Positions 8,525-16,794 of a DNA stretch of 64,000 bases are shown here, in pieces. The stretch is from NCBI GenBank assembly GCA_029960065.1, contig JASCOF010000006.1:310001-374000 (forward strand). The letters are read 5' to 3'. The notes under the pieces were generated by a model that saw only the letters and a program-made list of their open reading frames with translations, did no database searches and was not told the DNA's origin. The position numbers and the translations under genes were made by a program. The DNA is from Flavobacteriaceae bacterium PS02336 (GTDB lineage: Bacteria; Bacteroidota; Bacteroidia; Flavobacteriales; Flavobacteriaceae). Within the stretch, counting starts at the first letter, position 1, and each line of letters begins with the position of its first letter.

Positions 8525-8532
8525 CAAATATA
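8525..8532 (-). promoter_or_regulatory. -7 box of the polyprenyl synthase gene
   Basis: TATATTTG on the minus strand, G at 8525, with the start codon A at 8516. No clear TTG -33 element. A start site a few bases downstream would leave almost no leader. Confidence 0.5.
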
Positions 8533-8559
8533 CTATTTTTAATGAAAATACGTTGTGTA

Positions 8560-8600
8560 TTTTAGGTTAGGATTTAAATAATTTATGCTTTAACCTAAAA
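8560..8600. promoter_or_regulatory. Inverted repeat in the divergent region (possible operator)
   Basis: TTTTAGGTTA (8560-8569) and TAACCTAAAA (8591-8600) form a perfect 10-base inverted repeat with a 21-base spacer between the divergent polyprenyl synthase and lipoprotein genes. It lacks a T-rich tail suited to termination of either gene. Function unknown. Confidence 0.4.
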
Positions 8601-8676
8601 AAAACACCAAAAATAGCTCTAACTAATACTGATTTGAATTCATTAATTTAAAAGAAGAACCCAAAACTATTTATTT

Positions 8677-9537
8677 ATGAAAACAAAATTTTTATTACTT
8701 AGCACTTGTATTACTATGTCTTTTTTTATCAGCTGTAATTCTGATGAAAAAACAAATGATGGATCGGCAAAAACGATTACGAATGAAGAAATTATCACCA
8801 ATTCTAAAATCGATGCCACTGTAGATGATGTTACTAATATTGCCGAAGATCAATTTACTTCACAGCTTAATATAAATTCAAAATACGGCGGACCTAAAAA
8901 GAATTTTCTTCCAAGCTGTGCCACTATAACTACTGTTTTAACTAATAACACTTGGACAAAAACTGTCGATTTTGGTGTAGAAGGCTGTACTTTGAATAAT
9001 GGAAATACCGTAAAAGGAAAGATGATTGTTTCTTTTTCTAATGATTTCACCTCTTCTACCCAAACAATAAGTTATACTTTTGAAGGATTTTATCATAATG
9101 GTAGAAAACTTCAGGGAAGCAAAAGCATTGTTCGAACTATTAAAGAAACCAATCTGCTTGTTACAGCTCATCCTGTTTCTACGGCTACAATAGATTTAAC
9201 TATTACTTTTGATGACGGAGGTGTTTACACCAGAAAAGGTACCTTAATTAAAGAAATGACTTCTGGTTATGATACTTGGTACGATTGGGATGATAACGCA
9301 TTCGTGGTTACAGGAAGCGGATCTACAACTTTTCCGAACGGCGATACTTACACGGCAGAAATTACAACTCCTTTAGAATTTAATGCTGCCTGCAGAAAAT
9401 CTTTTGCAGTAAAAGGAATTGTTTCTATTACTAAAAATGGCGCTTCGGCAACTATAGATTATGGAAGCGGAGAATGTGATTCTCTTGCAACAGTAACCAA
9501 AGACGGGGTTTCAGAAGAAATTGATTTGAAAAAATAA
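8677..9537 (+). CDS. Surface or periplasmic lipoprotein of unknown function
   Basis: The 286-residue protein begins with a lipoprotein signal peptide ending FFISCNSDEKT (lipidated Cys at 20). The mature part is rich in Thr, Ser, Asn and Gly and appears all-beta, with repeated strands such as TVKGKMIVSFSNDF and ASATIDYGSGECDSLATVTK. Two pairs of cysteines (SCATITT and EGCTLNNG; AACRKSF and GECDSL) could form disulfides. The Ser-Cys-Asn-Ser-Asp-Glu start of the mature chain has acidic residues soon after the Cys, which in Flavobacterium can favour surface export, but this is only suggestive. I do not recognise a named domain. It is monocistronic with its own terminator. Confidence 0.75.
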   Translation: MKTKFLLLSTCITMSFFISCNSDEKTNDGSAKTITNEEIITNSKIDATVDDVTNIAEDQFTSQLNINSKYGGPKKNFLPSCATITTVLTNNTWTKTVDFGVEGCTLNNGNTVKGKMIVSFSNDFTSSTQTISYTFEGFYHNGRKLQGSKSIVRTIKETNLLVTAHPVSTATIDLTITFDDGGVYTRKGTLIKEMTSGYDTWYDWDDNAFVVTGSGSTTFPNGDTYTAEITTPLEFNAACRKSFAVKGIVSITKNGASATIDYGSGECDSLATVTKDGVSEEIDLKK

Positions 9538-9557
9538 AATCCTTTTTGCCCAAAAAG

Positions 9558-9600
9558 AAAGCATTAAAAACACGATTTACCTGTTTTTAATGCTTTTTTT
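9558..9600 (+). terminator. Terminator after the lipoprotein gene
   Basis: AAAGCATTAAAAAC (9558-9571) pairs with GTTTTTAATGCTTT (9583-9596), followed by T residues. Confidence 0.85.
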
Positions 9601-9700
9601 ATTGTGTTCATGTTCAAATGTCCCGAAGGCACATATTAATGATTCTCTATATTTTTTTCCACACATGAGATATTCCTAACAGAATATTTTCTGGTGAATA

Positions 9701-10747
9701 TTATTCTGCTTCTTTATTGGCTAATTGTCCACAGGCGGCGTCAATGTCTTTTCCTCGGCTTCTTCTTACTTTTACCACTACTCCGATATTTTCTAAGGCT
9801 TTAATGTAAGCTGCAATCGATTCTTCTGAGGCCTGCTGAAATTCGCCGTCATCAATTGGATTGTATTCAATTAAATTGACTTTGCAAGGAACATATTTAC
9901 AGAATTTTACTAATGCATCAACAGAAGCTTTATCATCGTTAATTCCTTTCCAAACAACATATTCGTATGAAATTTTGCTTTTGGTTTTTCTGTACCAATA
10001 TTCTAAAGCTTCGCGTAAATCTTTTAAAGGAAAATTTTTACTGAATGGCATAATTCGCGCACGAGTTTCATCAATTGCTGAGTGCAGAGAAACGGCCAAT
10101 TTGAATTTCACATCGTCATCTGCCATTTTTTTGATCATCTTAGGAATTCCGGAAGTCGAAACCATAATTCGCTTTGGAGACATTCCTAAACCTTCTTCAG
10201 ATGTAATCATATCGATTGCTTTAATGACATTATTATAATTCATTAAAGGCTCTCCCATTCCCATAAAAACAATATTCGAAAGCGGATGATTGTAATACAA
10301 ACGACTTTCTTTATCAATCGCCAAAACTTGATCGTAAATTTCGCCTGGCTCTAGATTACGCATTCTTTTTAATCTTGCTGTAGCACAGAAATTACAATCC
10401 AAGCTGCAACCAACCTGACTAGAAACACAAGCCGTAGTTCTGGTATCAGTCGGAATTAAAACAGACTCAACTACAAGTCCATCGTGAAGTCTTACGGCAT
10501 TTTTTACAGTTCCATCACTGCTTTTCTGCATTGTATCAACCTTAATATGGTTGATTACAAAGTTATTCTCCAGCATAGACCTTGTAGTCTTTGCTACATT
10601 AGTCATATCTTCAAAACTGTGGGCACCTTTGCTCCACAACCATTCATAAACTTGATTACCGCGAAAAGCTTTATCTCCATTTTCAACAAAAAAATCGCGA
10701 AGCTGGTCTTTTGATAAGGCGCGTATGTCTTTTTTCTCCATTTGCAT
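9701..10747 (-). CDS. rlmN: 23S rRNA A2503 / tRNA A37 C2-methyltransferase RlmN
   Basis: RlmN is a radical-SAM enzyme that methylates C2 of adenosine 2503 in 23S rRNA and of A37 in some tRNAs. The 348-residue protein has the cluster-binding motif GCSLDCNFCATA with Cys114, Cys118 and Cys121. The downstream GMGEPLMNYNNV is the glycine-rich SAM-contact segment. The methyl-carrying Cys339 (AACGQLA) lies near the C-terminus. The length fits the family. An alternative start two codons in (MEKKD) is equally plausible. It is monocistronic and faces away from the YceI cluster. Confidence 0.96.
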   Translation of the reverse strand: MQMEKKDIRALSKDQLRDFFVENGDKAFRGNQVYEWLWSKGAHSFEDMTNVAKTTRSMLENNFVINHIKVDTMQKSSDGTVKNAVRLHDGLVVESVLIPTDTRTTACVSSQVGCSLDCNFCATARLKRMRNLEPGEIYDQVLAIDKESRLYYNHPLSNIVFMGMGEPLMNYNNVIKAIDMITSEEGLGMSPKRIMVSTSGIPKMIKKMADDDVKFKLAVSLHSAIDETRARIMPFSKNFPLKDLREALEYWYRKTKSKISYEYVVWKGINDDKASVDALVKFCKYVPCKVNLIEYNPIDDGEFQQASEESIAAYIKALENIGVVVKVRRSRGKDIDAACGQLANKEAE

Positions 10748-11083
10748 GCTGCAAAGTTAATCACTTTTAGCATTTTTCTTTGCTTTTTAAATACATTCTT
10801 AAAATCTACTTGAAAAAAGACGAAACATTACAGCTTTCGCAAAAAACACATAACTCAATAAAAAACAAATATTTACAAAGCCAAAAATCTTTCAAACCGA
10901 TTTTGAATTGAGCTTCACGAAGTCATTTATCCTTTACAATAAAAATTTAATAAAACTTTAGCCATGATTTTTATCATTCCATTTCCTTAATGTGAACAAT
11001 AATTTTGATCCAAGAAATAAGGTTAGTTCACAACCACAAAAAAGAACTCTCCCAATTAAAATTAACCTATACACAAAATTAAG
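10748..11083 (+). other. 336-base intergenic region with the yceI promoter
   Basis: No open frame or RNA gene is visible. The right half carries the putative regulated promoter of the first YceI gene (palindrome 10964-10977, -7 box 11000-11007). The left half is AT-rich with no recognised motif. Confidence 0.6.
10964..11007 (+). promoter_or_regulatory. FNR/Crp-like palindrome and -7 box of the first yceI gene
   Basis: ATGATTTTTATCAT (10964-10977) is a 5-4-5 inverted repeat resembling Crp/FNR-family operators. TAATTTTG (11000-11007) matches the -7 consensus, and no TTG -33 is present. The palindrome centre is about 36.5 bases from the end of the -7 box, that is near -41 from the expected start site, the position of a class II activator. 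The same palindrome at the same spacing precedes the second YceI gene. Confidence 0.6.
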
Positions 11084-11644
11084 ATGGAAACAATTAAATC
11101 AATCCTATTAACAGTAATCTTCACAACTGCTTCGTTACAAATAAATGCTCAAAGAACTTTTAATGTAAATGCAAATTCAACATTCGAAGTTGCAGGAACT
11201 TCAACGGTACACGATTGGGTTATGAAATCTTCAGAAGCAAGCGGAACTGCCAACCTAACCATAAAAGATGCTAAACTCACAGGAATTAACAGTCTCAGCA
11301 TCTCTTTATTAGCCGAAAGCTTAAAAAGCTATAAAGCCAGTATGGACAAGGTAGCATACGAAGCTTTAGACACTGAGAACCACCAAAATATTGAGTATGT
11401 TTTAAAATCTGCTGTTAAAATAGATGATACTACTTGGAATCTTACAGGCATTTATACTATAGCAGGTATAAGTAAAGAATTTGTGACTCAAGTAAGGATA
11501 ACTGCCAGCAACGGAACTTTTATTTTACAAGGTTCAAATCAGCTCACTTTTGGCGATTTTGAAATGGCTCCTCCTAAAGCGGCACTTGGTGTGGTTAAAG
11601 CTGGAAAAGATTTAACTGTGATATTCAATATTATTTTAAGCTAG
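11084..11644 (+). CDS. YceI family periplasmic protein (first copy)
   Basis: This 186-residue protein has a signal peptide ending near LQINAQRTF and a YceI-like lipocalin-type barrel. Family features are the start VAGTSTVHDWVMKSSEASGTA, the central SMDKVAYEALDTENHQNIEYVL, and the end LTFGDFEMAPPKAALGVVKAGKDLTVIFNI. YceI proteins bind isoprenoid or other lipophilic ligands in the periplasm; the ligand here is unknown. It is a clear paralogue of the gene at 11930-12508, with which it shares an upstream palindrome, suggesting duplication together with the promoter. It appears to be monocistronic. Confidence 0.88.
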   Translation: METIKSILLTVIFTTASLQINAQRTFNVNANSTFEVAGTSTVHDWVMKSSEASGTANLTIKDAKLTGINSLSISLLAESLKSYKASMDKVAYEALDTENHQNIEYVLKSAVKIDDTTWNLTGIYTIAGISKEFVTQVRITASNGTFILQGSNQLTFGDFEMAPPKAALGVVKAGKDLTVIFNIILS

Positions 11645-11809
11645 TGGAGATGTTAATAATCTTCCAAATTCTTGTTGGAATTCTTACTTCTTAAATCTTA
11701 AAAATTCAGGATTTAATAAAATTCAATACACTTTTTTGCCTTAGTGATCGATTTCGTAAAAAATGAAAACGTTGTAGTTATTAAATACCTATTTAATAAA
11801 ATTTTAACA

Positions 11810-11853
11810 ATGATTTTTATCATGTATTCCCCTGATTTATAACAGGATCTTTG
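11810..11853 (+). promoter_or_regulatory. FNR/Crp-like palindrome and -7 box of the yceI-porin operon
   Basis: ATGATTTTTATCAT (11810-11823) is identical to the site at 10964-10977. GATCTTTG (11846-11853) is a one-mismatch -7 box ending exactly 30 bases after the palindrome, the same distance as in the first copy. The preceding ATTTAATAAAA is also shared. Confidence 0.6.
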
Positions 11854-11929
11854 ATACAAGTTAAAACAACATTCTTAGTACTAAACAGAAACAGGCCGAC
11901 AAATTAACTTATTCTTTAAAATAAAAAAC

Positions 11930-12508
11930 ATGACAAAAATGAAAACAAATACATTAAAAATTTTCGCATTAGCTGCAGTTTTTTTTGGAATTACATCAAT
12001 TGCTTCAGCACAAAAATCATACGCTTTAGACAGCAAATCTATCTTCTCGGTTGCCGGAACTTCAACACTTCATGACTGGGAAATGAAATCGGCTTCTGGA
12101 ACCGGAACTGCATCATTAAATCTTGCAAACGGAAAATTAATTGATATCGATGCTCTGACTATAACTCTTCCGGCAGAAACCATAAAAAGTGAGAAAAAAA
12201 GCATGGACAAAGTAGCGTATGAAACTTTAAAAACAGATAAAAACAAAAACATAAAATACGTTCTAAAATCTGCCGAAAAAATAAACGAAACTACTTGGGA
12301 ACTAACAGGAACTTACACTATCGCAGGAGTCAGCAAAGTGTACAAAACAACTGTAAAAACAACTGTAACAAAAGAGGGTTTAAACCTGCAAGGATCAAAT
12401 AAAATCACTTTTACAGATTTCGGAATGAAATCGCCAACCGCAATGCTTGGCACAATTAAAACAGGTCAAGACCTAACCTTAAAATTTAATTTAAACTTTA
12501 ATTTATAA
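11930..12508 (+). CDS. YceI family periplasmic protein (second copy)
   Basis: The 192-residue protein has a signal peptide ending SIASAQKSYAL and the same YceI fold as the preceding paralogue: VAGTSTLHDWEMKSASGTGTA, then SMDKVAYETLKTDKNKNIKYVL, then ITFTDFGMKSPTAMLGTIKTGQDLTLKFNL. A second possible start, MKTNTLKIF, lies three codons in and is arguably the better signal-peptide start. It is the first gene of an operon: a porin-like gene begins 5 bases after its stop and a third YceI-like gene follows. A lipophilic-ligand carrier working with an outer-membrane channel is the natural reading, but this is inference. Confidence 0.88.
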   Translation: MTKMKTNTLKIFALAAVFFGITSIASAQKSYALDSKSIFSVAGTSTLHDWEMKSASGTGTASLNLANGKLIDIDALTITLPAETIKSEKKSMDKVAYETLKTDKNKNIKYVLKSAEKINETTWELTGTYTIAGVSKVYKTTVKTTVTKEGLNLQGSNKITFTDFGMKSPTAMLGTIKTGQDLTLKFNLNFNL

Positions 12509-12513
12509 CCGCC

Positions 12514-13965
12514 ATGAAGAAGATTTATATCCTATTTATTACATTAATAAGTACGTTCGCTGTAAATGCACAAGTAAGTTTTGGAAACATGCAAAATCAA
12601 ATTTCTAGAGGGAAAGATGGTATAAACGTTTTCGACGTACAAAAAGACACTAGAGAATTTAAAGGACTAAGTATCGACTTTGGTGGTGCTTTTAACATGG
12701 ATTTCCAAGCGACAAATTCATTTAACGACCAACCTGCTAACGTTACAACTACGACTACTACAGCTGCTGGAACAACGGTTAGAACAATTTCTGGATACCG
12801 CTTAATGAATACAGAAAACAATTTTACTCTTCCTGCTGCTGATATGTATATTGGCGCTCAATTGTTTGACGGAGTAAGAGTAAATTTAGATGTTTATTTA
12901 GCTTCAAGACACCACAATGATGCTTATGTAAAAGGTGGATACTTACAAATTGACAAGTTAGACTTCATCAAAAAAGACTTCTTGGCTGATGTAATGAAAT
13001 ACGCTACAATTAAAATTGGGCAAATGGAAAACAATTTTGGTGATGCTCACTTTAGAGGTTCTGACAATGGTAATACAATTAGAAATGCATTTGTTGGAAA
13101 CAACATCATGTATTCTTTCACTACAGAAATGGGTATGGAAGTTTATTACAACAGAAGTGGATGGGTAAGCATGTTAGGTGTTACAAACGGCAATTTAAAT
13201 CAAAGTAATGAACAAGTTTTTTATACTAGTGGTCCAAACACGAATACAACACATAGTCCTTCAATCTTAGCTAAATTTGGTTACGATAAACAGATTAATG
13301 AAGATTTAAGAATAAGATTAACTGGTTCTTATTACCATAATGCAAATCTTGGTAATGCAAACATATATTCTGCTAATAGATCAGGATTTGGTTATTGGGG
13401 TATATTGAATAATAACGCTTATAAAAACACCATTACTAAGACCGATGCTGACGGCAATATTATTTCTACAACGAGTACTGATGTTGCAACTAGTTTTAGT
13501 AAAACATCTACTCCAGAGGCAACGTTCAACCCTAATTTCAAAAATTGGGCAACTACATACATGATTAACCCTTTTATAAAATATAAAGGACTTGAATTTT
13601 TCGGAACAATCGAATTAGCTTCAGGAGGAGATAAAGCTGGTACTGACGATAAACGTACTGCTAATCAATATGCTTCAGAACTTATTTACAGATTTGGAAA
13701 AACAGAGCAATTCTATCTGGGAGGGAAATACAATACAGTATCTGGAAAATTAGCTAATGCTGATGCTAAAGAGGTTACCGTAGATAAGTTTGAAGCAAGT
13801 GCTGGCTGGTTTATGACTAAAAACATCTTAGCTAAATTAAACTACGTTAATCAAAACTATAAAAATTACTCACAATTTGTGGGAGATCCTGCTACTGGAA
13901 ATCTAAACAACTTTTATGGTGGTAAATTTAATGGTTTAGTATTCGAAGCAGTAATTGCATTCTAA
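12514..13965 (+). CDS. Porin-like outer-membrane beta-barrel protein
   Basis: The 483-residue protein has a signal peptide (ends FAVNAQVSFG) and many amphipathic beta strands, ending in a strand with terminal Phe (FNGLVFEAVIAF), as expected of an outer-membrane barrel. The stretch DGVRVNLDVYLASRHHNDAY and later GQMENNFGDAHFRGSDNG resemble phosphate-selective-porin-type or generic Bacteroidota porins, but I cannot place it in one family. It is tightly coupled to an upstream YceI gene (5-base gap) and a downstream YceI-like gene (10-base gap), so it probably shares their transcription and role at the envelope. Confidence 0.8.
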   Translation: MKKIYILFITLISTFAVNAQVSFGNMQNQISRGKDGINVFDVQKDTREFKGLSIDFGGAFNMDFQATNSFNDQPANVTTTTTTAAGTTVRTISGYRLMNTENNFTLPAADMYIGAQLFDGVRVNLDVYLASRHHNDAYVKGGYLQIDKLDFIKKDFLADVMKYATIKIGQMENNFGDAHFRGSDNGNTIRNAFVGNNIMYSFTTEMGMEVYYNRSGWVSMLGVTNGNLNQSNEQVFYTSGPNTNTTHSPSILAKFGYDKQINEDLRIRLTGSYYHNANLGNANIYSANRSGFGYWGILNNNAYKNTITKTDADGNIISTTSTDVATSFSKTSTPEATFNPNFKNWATTYMINPFIKYKGLEFFGTIELASGGDKAGTDDKRTANQYASELIYRFGKTEQFYLGGKYNTVSGKLANADAKEVTVDKFEASAGWFMTKNILAKLNYVNQNYKNYSQFVGDPATGNLNNFYGGKFNGLVFEAVIAF

Positions 13966-13975
13966 TATAAAAAAA

Positions 13976-14527
13976 ATGAAAACAAGATTTTCAATATTAA
14001 GTATGGGTTTAGTTATTTTCTTTTTCTTAGGAAGTGCTAAACCCACTTTTTTTTCAGAAGATACAACCGTGGTAATAAATAAAATAAAAATAGAAATCAC
14101 AGGTTTATCAACTGTCGGCAAATACAATTGCTCTAACACTTTTGCCATAAAAGATACGGTTTATGTAAACTGTATTAAAAAAAACACTTTTAATACAGAT
14201 ATCAAAATGTCAGACTTTGACTGCGGCAATAAAATAATGACAAAGGATTTACAGGGAACAGTTAAAGTGAAAAAATTCCCCAACAGTACTGTTTCTATTT
14301 CAGACATCAAACCAAGCGGTAAAAATTACAAATGCAGACTAAACTTTTATATTACAGACAAAACTTTAAAATATAAAGATTTCATTTTATACAATACAGA
14401 TGATAAGATTCAAGGAACCCTTAATTTAAAATTCTCTGATATTGAATTGGAACCGCCTGTAAAAATGGCTGGATTGATTAAGGTAAAAGATGATATTGTA
14501 ATTAATTTTAGTCTGTATAAAAAATGA
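13976..14527 (+). CDS. Divergent YceI-like secreted protein
   Basis: I place the start at the ATG at 13976 (MKTRFSILSMGLVIFFFLG), since the longer frame at 13955 runs back into the upstream gene and puts seven non-hydrophobic residues before the signal peptide. The resulting 183-residue protein keeps the order of YceI elements in weakened form: FAIKDTVYVNCIKK, MSDFDCGNKIMTKDLQGTVK, then FSDIELEPPVKMAGLIKVKDDIVINFSL. It carries four cysteines (KYNCSN, VNCIKK, DFDCGN, YKCRLN) that could form two disulfides and are absent from the two other secreted YceI paralogues. Last gene of the YceI-porin operon. Confidence 0.7.
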   Translation: MKTRFSILSMGLVIFFFLGSAKPTFFSEDTTVVINKIKIEITGLSTVGKYNCSNTFAIKDTVYVNCIKKNTFNTDIKMSDFDCGNKIMTKDLQGTVKVKKFPNSTVSISDIKPSGKNYKCRLNFYITDKTLKYKDFILYNTDDKIQGTLNLKFSDIELEPPVKMAGLIKVKDDIVINFSLYKK

Positions 14528-14706
14528 TTTTTTCCTCGACAAAAAATTAAACAGCGCACCGAACAAAAATTAAAAATTTGGCACAAGAATTGTTTTGCTC
14601 TCAAAAGAAAAATAATCTTACAAAGAGCTCAATCATTTTAAAATTTGTACTTTTATTTTTCAGCCATATAACCTTTAAGTTTTATCAACCTAAAAAAAAT
14701 GTAATT

Positions 14707-15105
14707 ATGAAAAAACAAATTTTAAGTTTAGCTGTTGTTGCTTTATTAGCGTTTGCTGTTCAATCATGCGAGAAAAAAGAACCTAAACCAGCAGAAGATG
14801 AATTAACTCTTGGTAACAAAGTAGACTCATTAACAACAGATATTGAAGAAGCAACAGACAGTGCAGTCAGCAAAGCAGAAGGCGCTGCGGCTAAAGCAAA
14901 AGATGCTACAGAAACTGCTGCTCAAGACGTAAAAGATGCCACTAAAAAAGCAGCAAACGATGTTGAAAATGCAGCTAAAAAAACAGCAACTGATGTAAAA
15001 GACGCTACTAAAAAAGGCGCAGAAAAAGTTGAAAATGCAGCCAAAGCAGCCAAAGACGGAACTGTAAAAACAGCCAAAGATGTAAATGAAGCTTTGAAAA
15101 AATAA
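14707..15105 (+). CDS. LEA-like Ala/Lys-repeat lipoprotein
   Basis: The ATG at 14707 gives a lipoprotein signal peptide (ALLAFAVQSCEKKEP, lipidated Cys about 20), whereas the longer frame from 14578 has an unsuitable leader, so I choose 14707 (132 residues). The mature chain is almost entirely Ala, Lys, Asp, Glu, Thr and Val in repeats around the unit KKAANDVENAAKKTATDVKD, with an approximate 11-residue period predicted to form an amphipathic helix. This resembles group 3 LEA or YtxH-type proteins, which protect membranes or proteins under drying or osmotic stress. The function is inferred from composition only. A strong terminator follows. Confidence 0.75.
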   Translation: MKKQILSLAVVALLAFAVQSCEKKEPKPAEDELTLGNKVDSLTTDIEEATDSAVSKAEGAAAKAKDATETAAQDVKDATKKAANDVENAAKKTATDVKDATKKGAEKVENAAKAAKDGTVKTAKDVNEALKK

Positions 15106-15133
15106 TTTTCAAATTAGAACTAAAAACTGAAAG

Positions 15134-15160
15134 CCATTCGCCTAAACGAATGGTTTTTTT
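15134..15160 (+). terminator. Terminator after the LEA-like gene
   Basis: CCATTCG (15134-15140) pairs with CGAATGG (15147-15153), followed by seven T. Confidence 0.9.
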
Positions 15161-15219
15161 ATGCAAAACGGTAAGCAGATATTTTTGTATTTTTGTATTG
15201 AAATTACAAGACATCACAC

Positions 15220-15861
15220 ATGCATTTTATATCACAAGAATTAGAAGATTATATCGAACAGCATTCTGAAAACGAACCAGAATTGTTAGCCAAACTTAAT
15301 AAAGAAACCTACCAAAAAATATTATTACCAAGAATGTTAAGCGGTCATTTTCAAGGACGTGTTTTAAGCATGTTATCTAAATTGATACGTCCAGTGAATA
15401 TTCTTGAAATTGGTACTTATACTGGCTACGCTGCTTTGTGCTTATGCGAAGGAATGCAGGAAAACGGACAATTACACACTATCGATATCAAGGAAGAATT
15501 AGTCGATTTTCAAAGAAAATATTTTGACGCATCACCTTGGGGGAAACAAATTTTTCAACATTTAGGTGAGGCTGTAAATATCATTCCAGATTTGGATGTA
15601 AAATTTGATTTGGTCTTTATTGATGCTGATAAAGAAAATTACCTTAATTATTGGGAAATGATTGTACCAAAGATGAATAAAGGTGGAATTATTTTATCTG
15701 ATAATGTTTTATGGAGCGGCAAAATTCTGGAACCAGTTCATCCAAATGATGTTAGTACAAAAGTACTTTTGGAATACAATCAGCTTTTGAAAGATGATCC
15801 TAGAGTGGAGACGGTTTTACTGCCAATTCGTGATGGATTAACGGTTAGCCGAGTACTTTAA
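15220..15861 (+). CDS. SAM-dependent O-methyltransferase
   Basis: This 213-residue cytosolic protein belongs to the class I O-methyltransferase family (catechol / caffeoyl-CoA type). Visible motifs are the SAM-binding segment NILEIGTYTGYAALCLCEGM, the acidic TIDIKEELVDFQRKYF, the metal-binding FDLVFIDADKENYLNYW and IILSDNVLWSGKIL. The Asp residues of FIDAD and the DN pair of SDNVLW are the expected divalent-metal ligands. The acceptor cannot be deduced. It stands alone between two unrelated genes. Confidence 0.9.
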   Translation: MHFISQELEDYIEQHSENEPELLAKLNKETYQKILLPRMLSGHFQGRVLSMLSKLIRPVNILEIGTYTGYAALCLCEGMQENGQLHTIDIKEELVDFQRKYFDASPWGKQIFQHLGEAVNIIPDLDVKFDLVFIDADKENYLNYWEMIVPKMNKGGIILSDNVLWSGKILEPVHPNDVSTKVLLEYNQLLKDDPRVETVLLPIRDGLTVSRVL

Positions 15862-15916
15862 TTTTTCTTTAAGACGCTAAGATTCTAAGCTTTTTTTCAT
15901 TTTTTATTAATTCAGA

Positions 15917-16639
15917 ATGAATCGTGTAAATCAAATAAACAACGAAGGTTTTTCAATTATAAATAATGTTTATAATCAAACTGAGATCGAAAAACTGATT
16001 TTATTAATCGAAGATGTAACCGAAAACGATTCTGAAAATGCTACTTTCAGAAAATCTCAGGATTTATTTGCGATTCGACAATTTCATAAAGAAATTCCTG
16101 AAACTTTAGATTTTATTTTCAATGAGAATTTAAAAGAAATTATAGAATCTAATTTTGGAAAAGGGTATTTCATAACCAAATCTATTTATTTTGACAAACC
16201 AGAAAAATCAAATTGGTTTGTGGCTTACCATCAAGATTTGACTATTTCTGTTGATAGAAAAATTGATGTTGAACATTTTGAAAATTGGACTTTAAAACAA
16301 AATCAATTTGCGGTTCAACCTCCGACAGAAATTTTAGAAGATAATTTCACGATCAGAATTCATATTGATAAAACTACAAAAGATAATGGTGCTTTAAAAG
16401 TCATCAATAACTCACACTCCAAAGGAATTTTAAGAATTGAGAATCTAGATTTTGAAAATGAAAAAGAAACAATTTGTGAAGTTGAAAAAGGCGGTATTAT
16501 GATCATGAAACCTTTACTATTTCATGCATCGAACAAAACTACAAATAACGAACGCAGAAGAGTTATTCATATTGAATTTAGTAAACAAAAACTTCCTGAA
16601 GGATTAGAATGGAGTGAAAAAACTTTTTTTCAAAATTAA
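15917..16639 (+). CDS. Phytanoyl-CoA dioxygenase (PhyH) family protein
   Basis: This 240-residue protein resembles Fe(II)/2-oxoglutarate oxygenases of the PhyH type. The facial triad is visible as His-x-Asp in VAYHQDLTISV and a distal His in MKPLLFHASNKTT, followed by RRRVIHIEF, whose Arg would bind 2-oxoglutarate. The mid-region IRIHIDKTTKDNGALKVINNSH is also typical of the family. The substrate is unknown; many bacterial members hydroxylate small molecules. It starts 55 bases after the methyltransferase and ends at a strong bidirectional terminator. Confidence 0.88.
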   Translation: MNRVNQINNEGFSIINNVYNQTEIEKLILLIEDVTENDSENATFRKSQDLFAIRQFHKEIPETLDFIFNENLKEIIESNFGKGYFITKSIYFDKPEKSNWFVAYHQDLTISVDRKIDVEHFENWTLKQNQFAVQPPTEILEDNFTIRIHIDKTTKDNGALKVINNSHSKGILRIENLDFENEKETICEVEKGGIMIMKPLLFHASNKTTNNERRRVIHIEFSKQKLPEGLEWSEKTFFQN

Positions 16640-16712
16640 TCTCAAAGGAAAAAGACTTTAAATCAAATTACAATGGAGTATTTGATTAAAACCTTTTGAA
16701 TTATAAAAAAAA

Positions 16713-16740
16713 GCCTCCAGCTTTAGCTGGAGGCTTTTTT
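16713..16740. terminator. Bidirectional terminator between PhyH and PAP2 genes
   Basis: GCCTCCAGC (16713-16721) pairs with GCTGGAGGC (16726-16734), flanked by A-run and T-run. Confidence 0.93.
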
Positions 16741-16794
16741 ATAATAATATACATTAAAATCTTAGCATCTAAGAACCTTAGCATCTTTAAAAAA

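Noticed and set aside
13955..13975. Upstream start for the divergent YceI-like gene
   Set aside because: It overlaps the end of the porin gene and would put charged residues in front of an otherwise normal signal peptide beginning at 13976.
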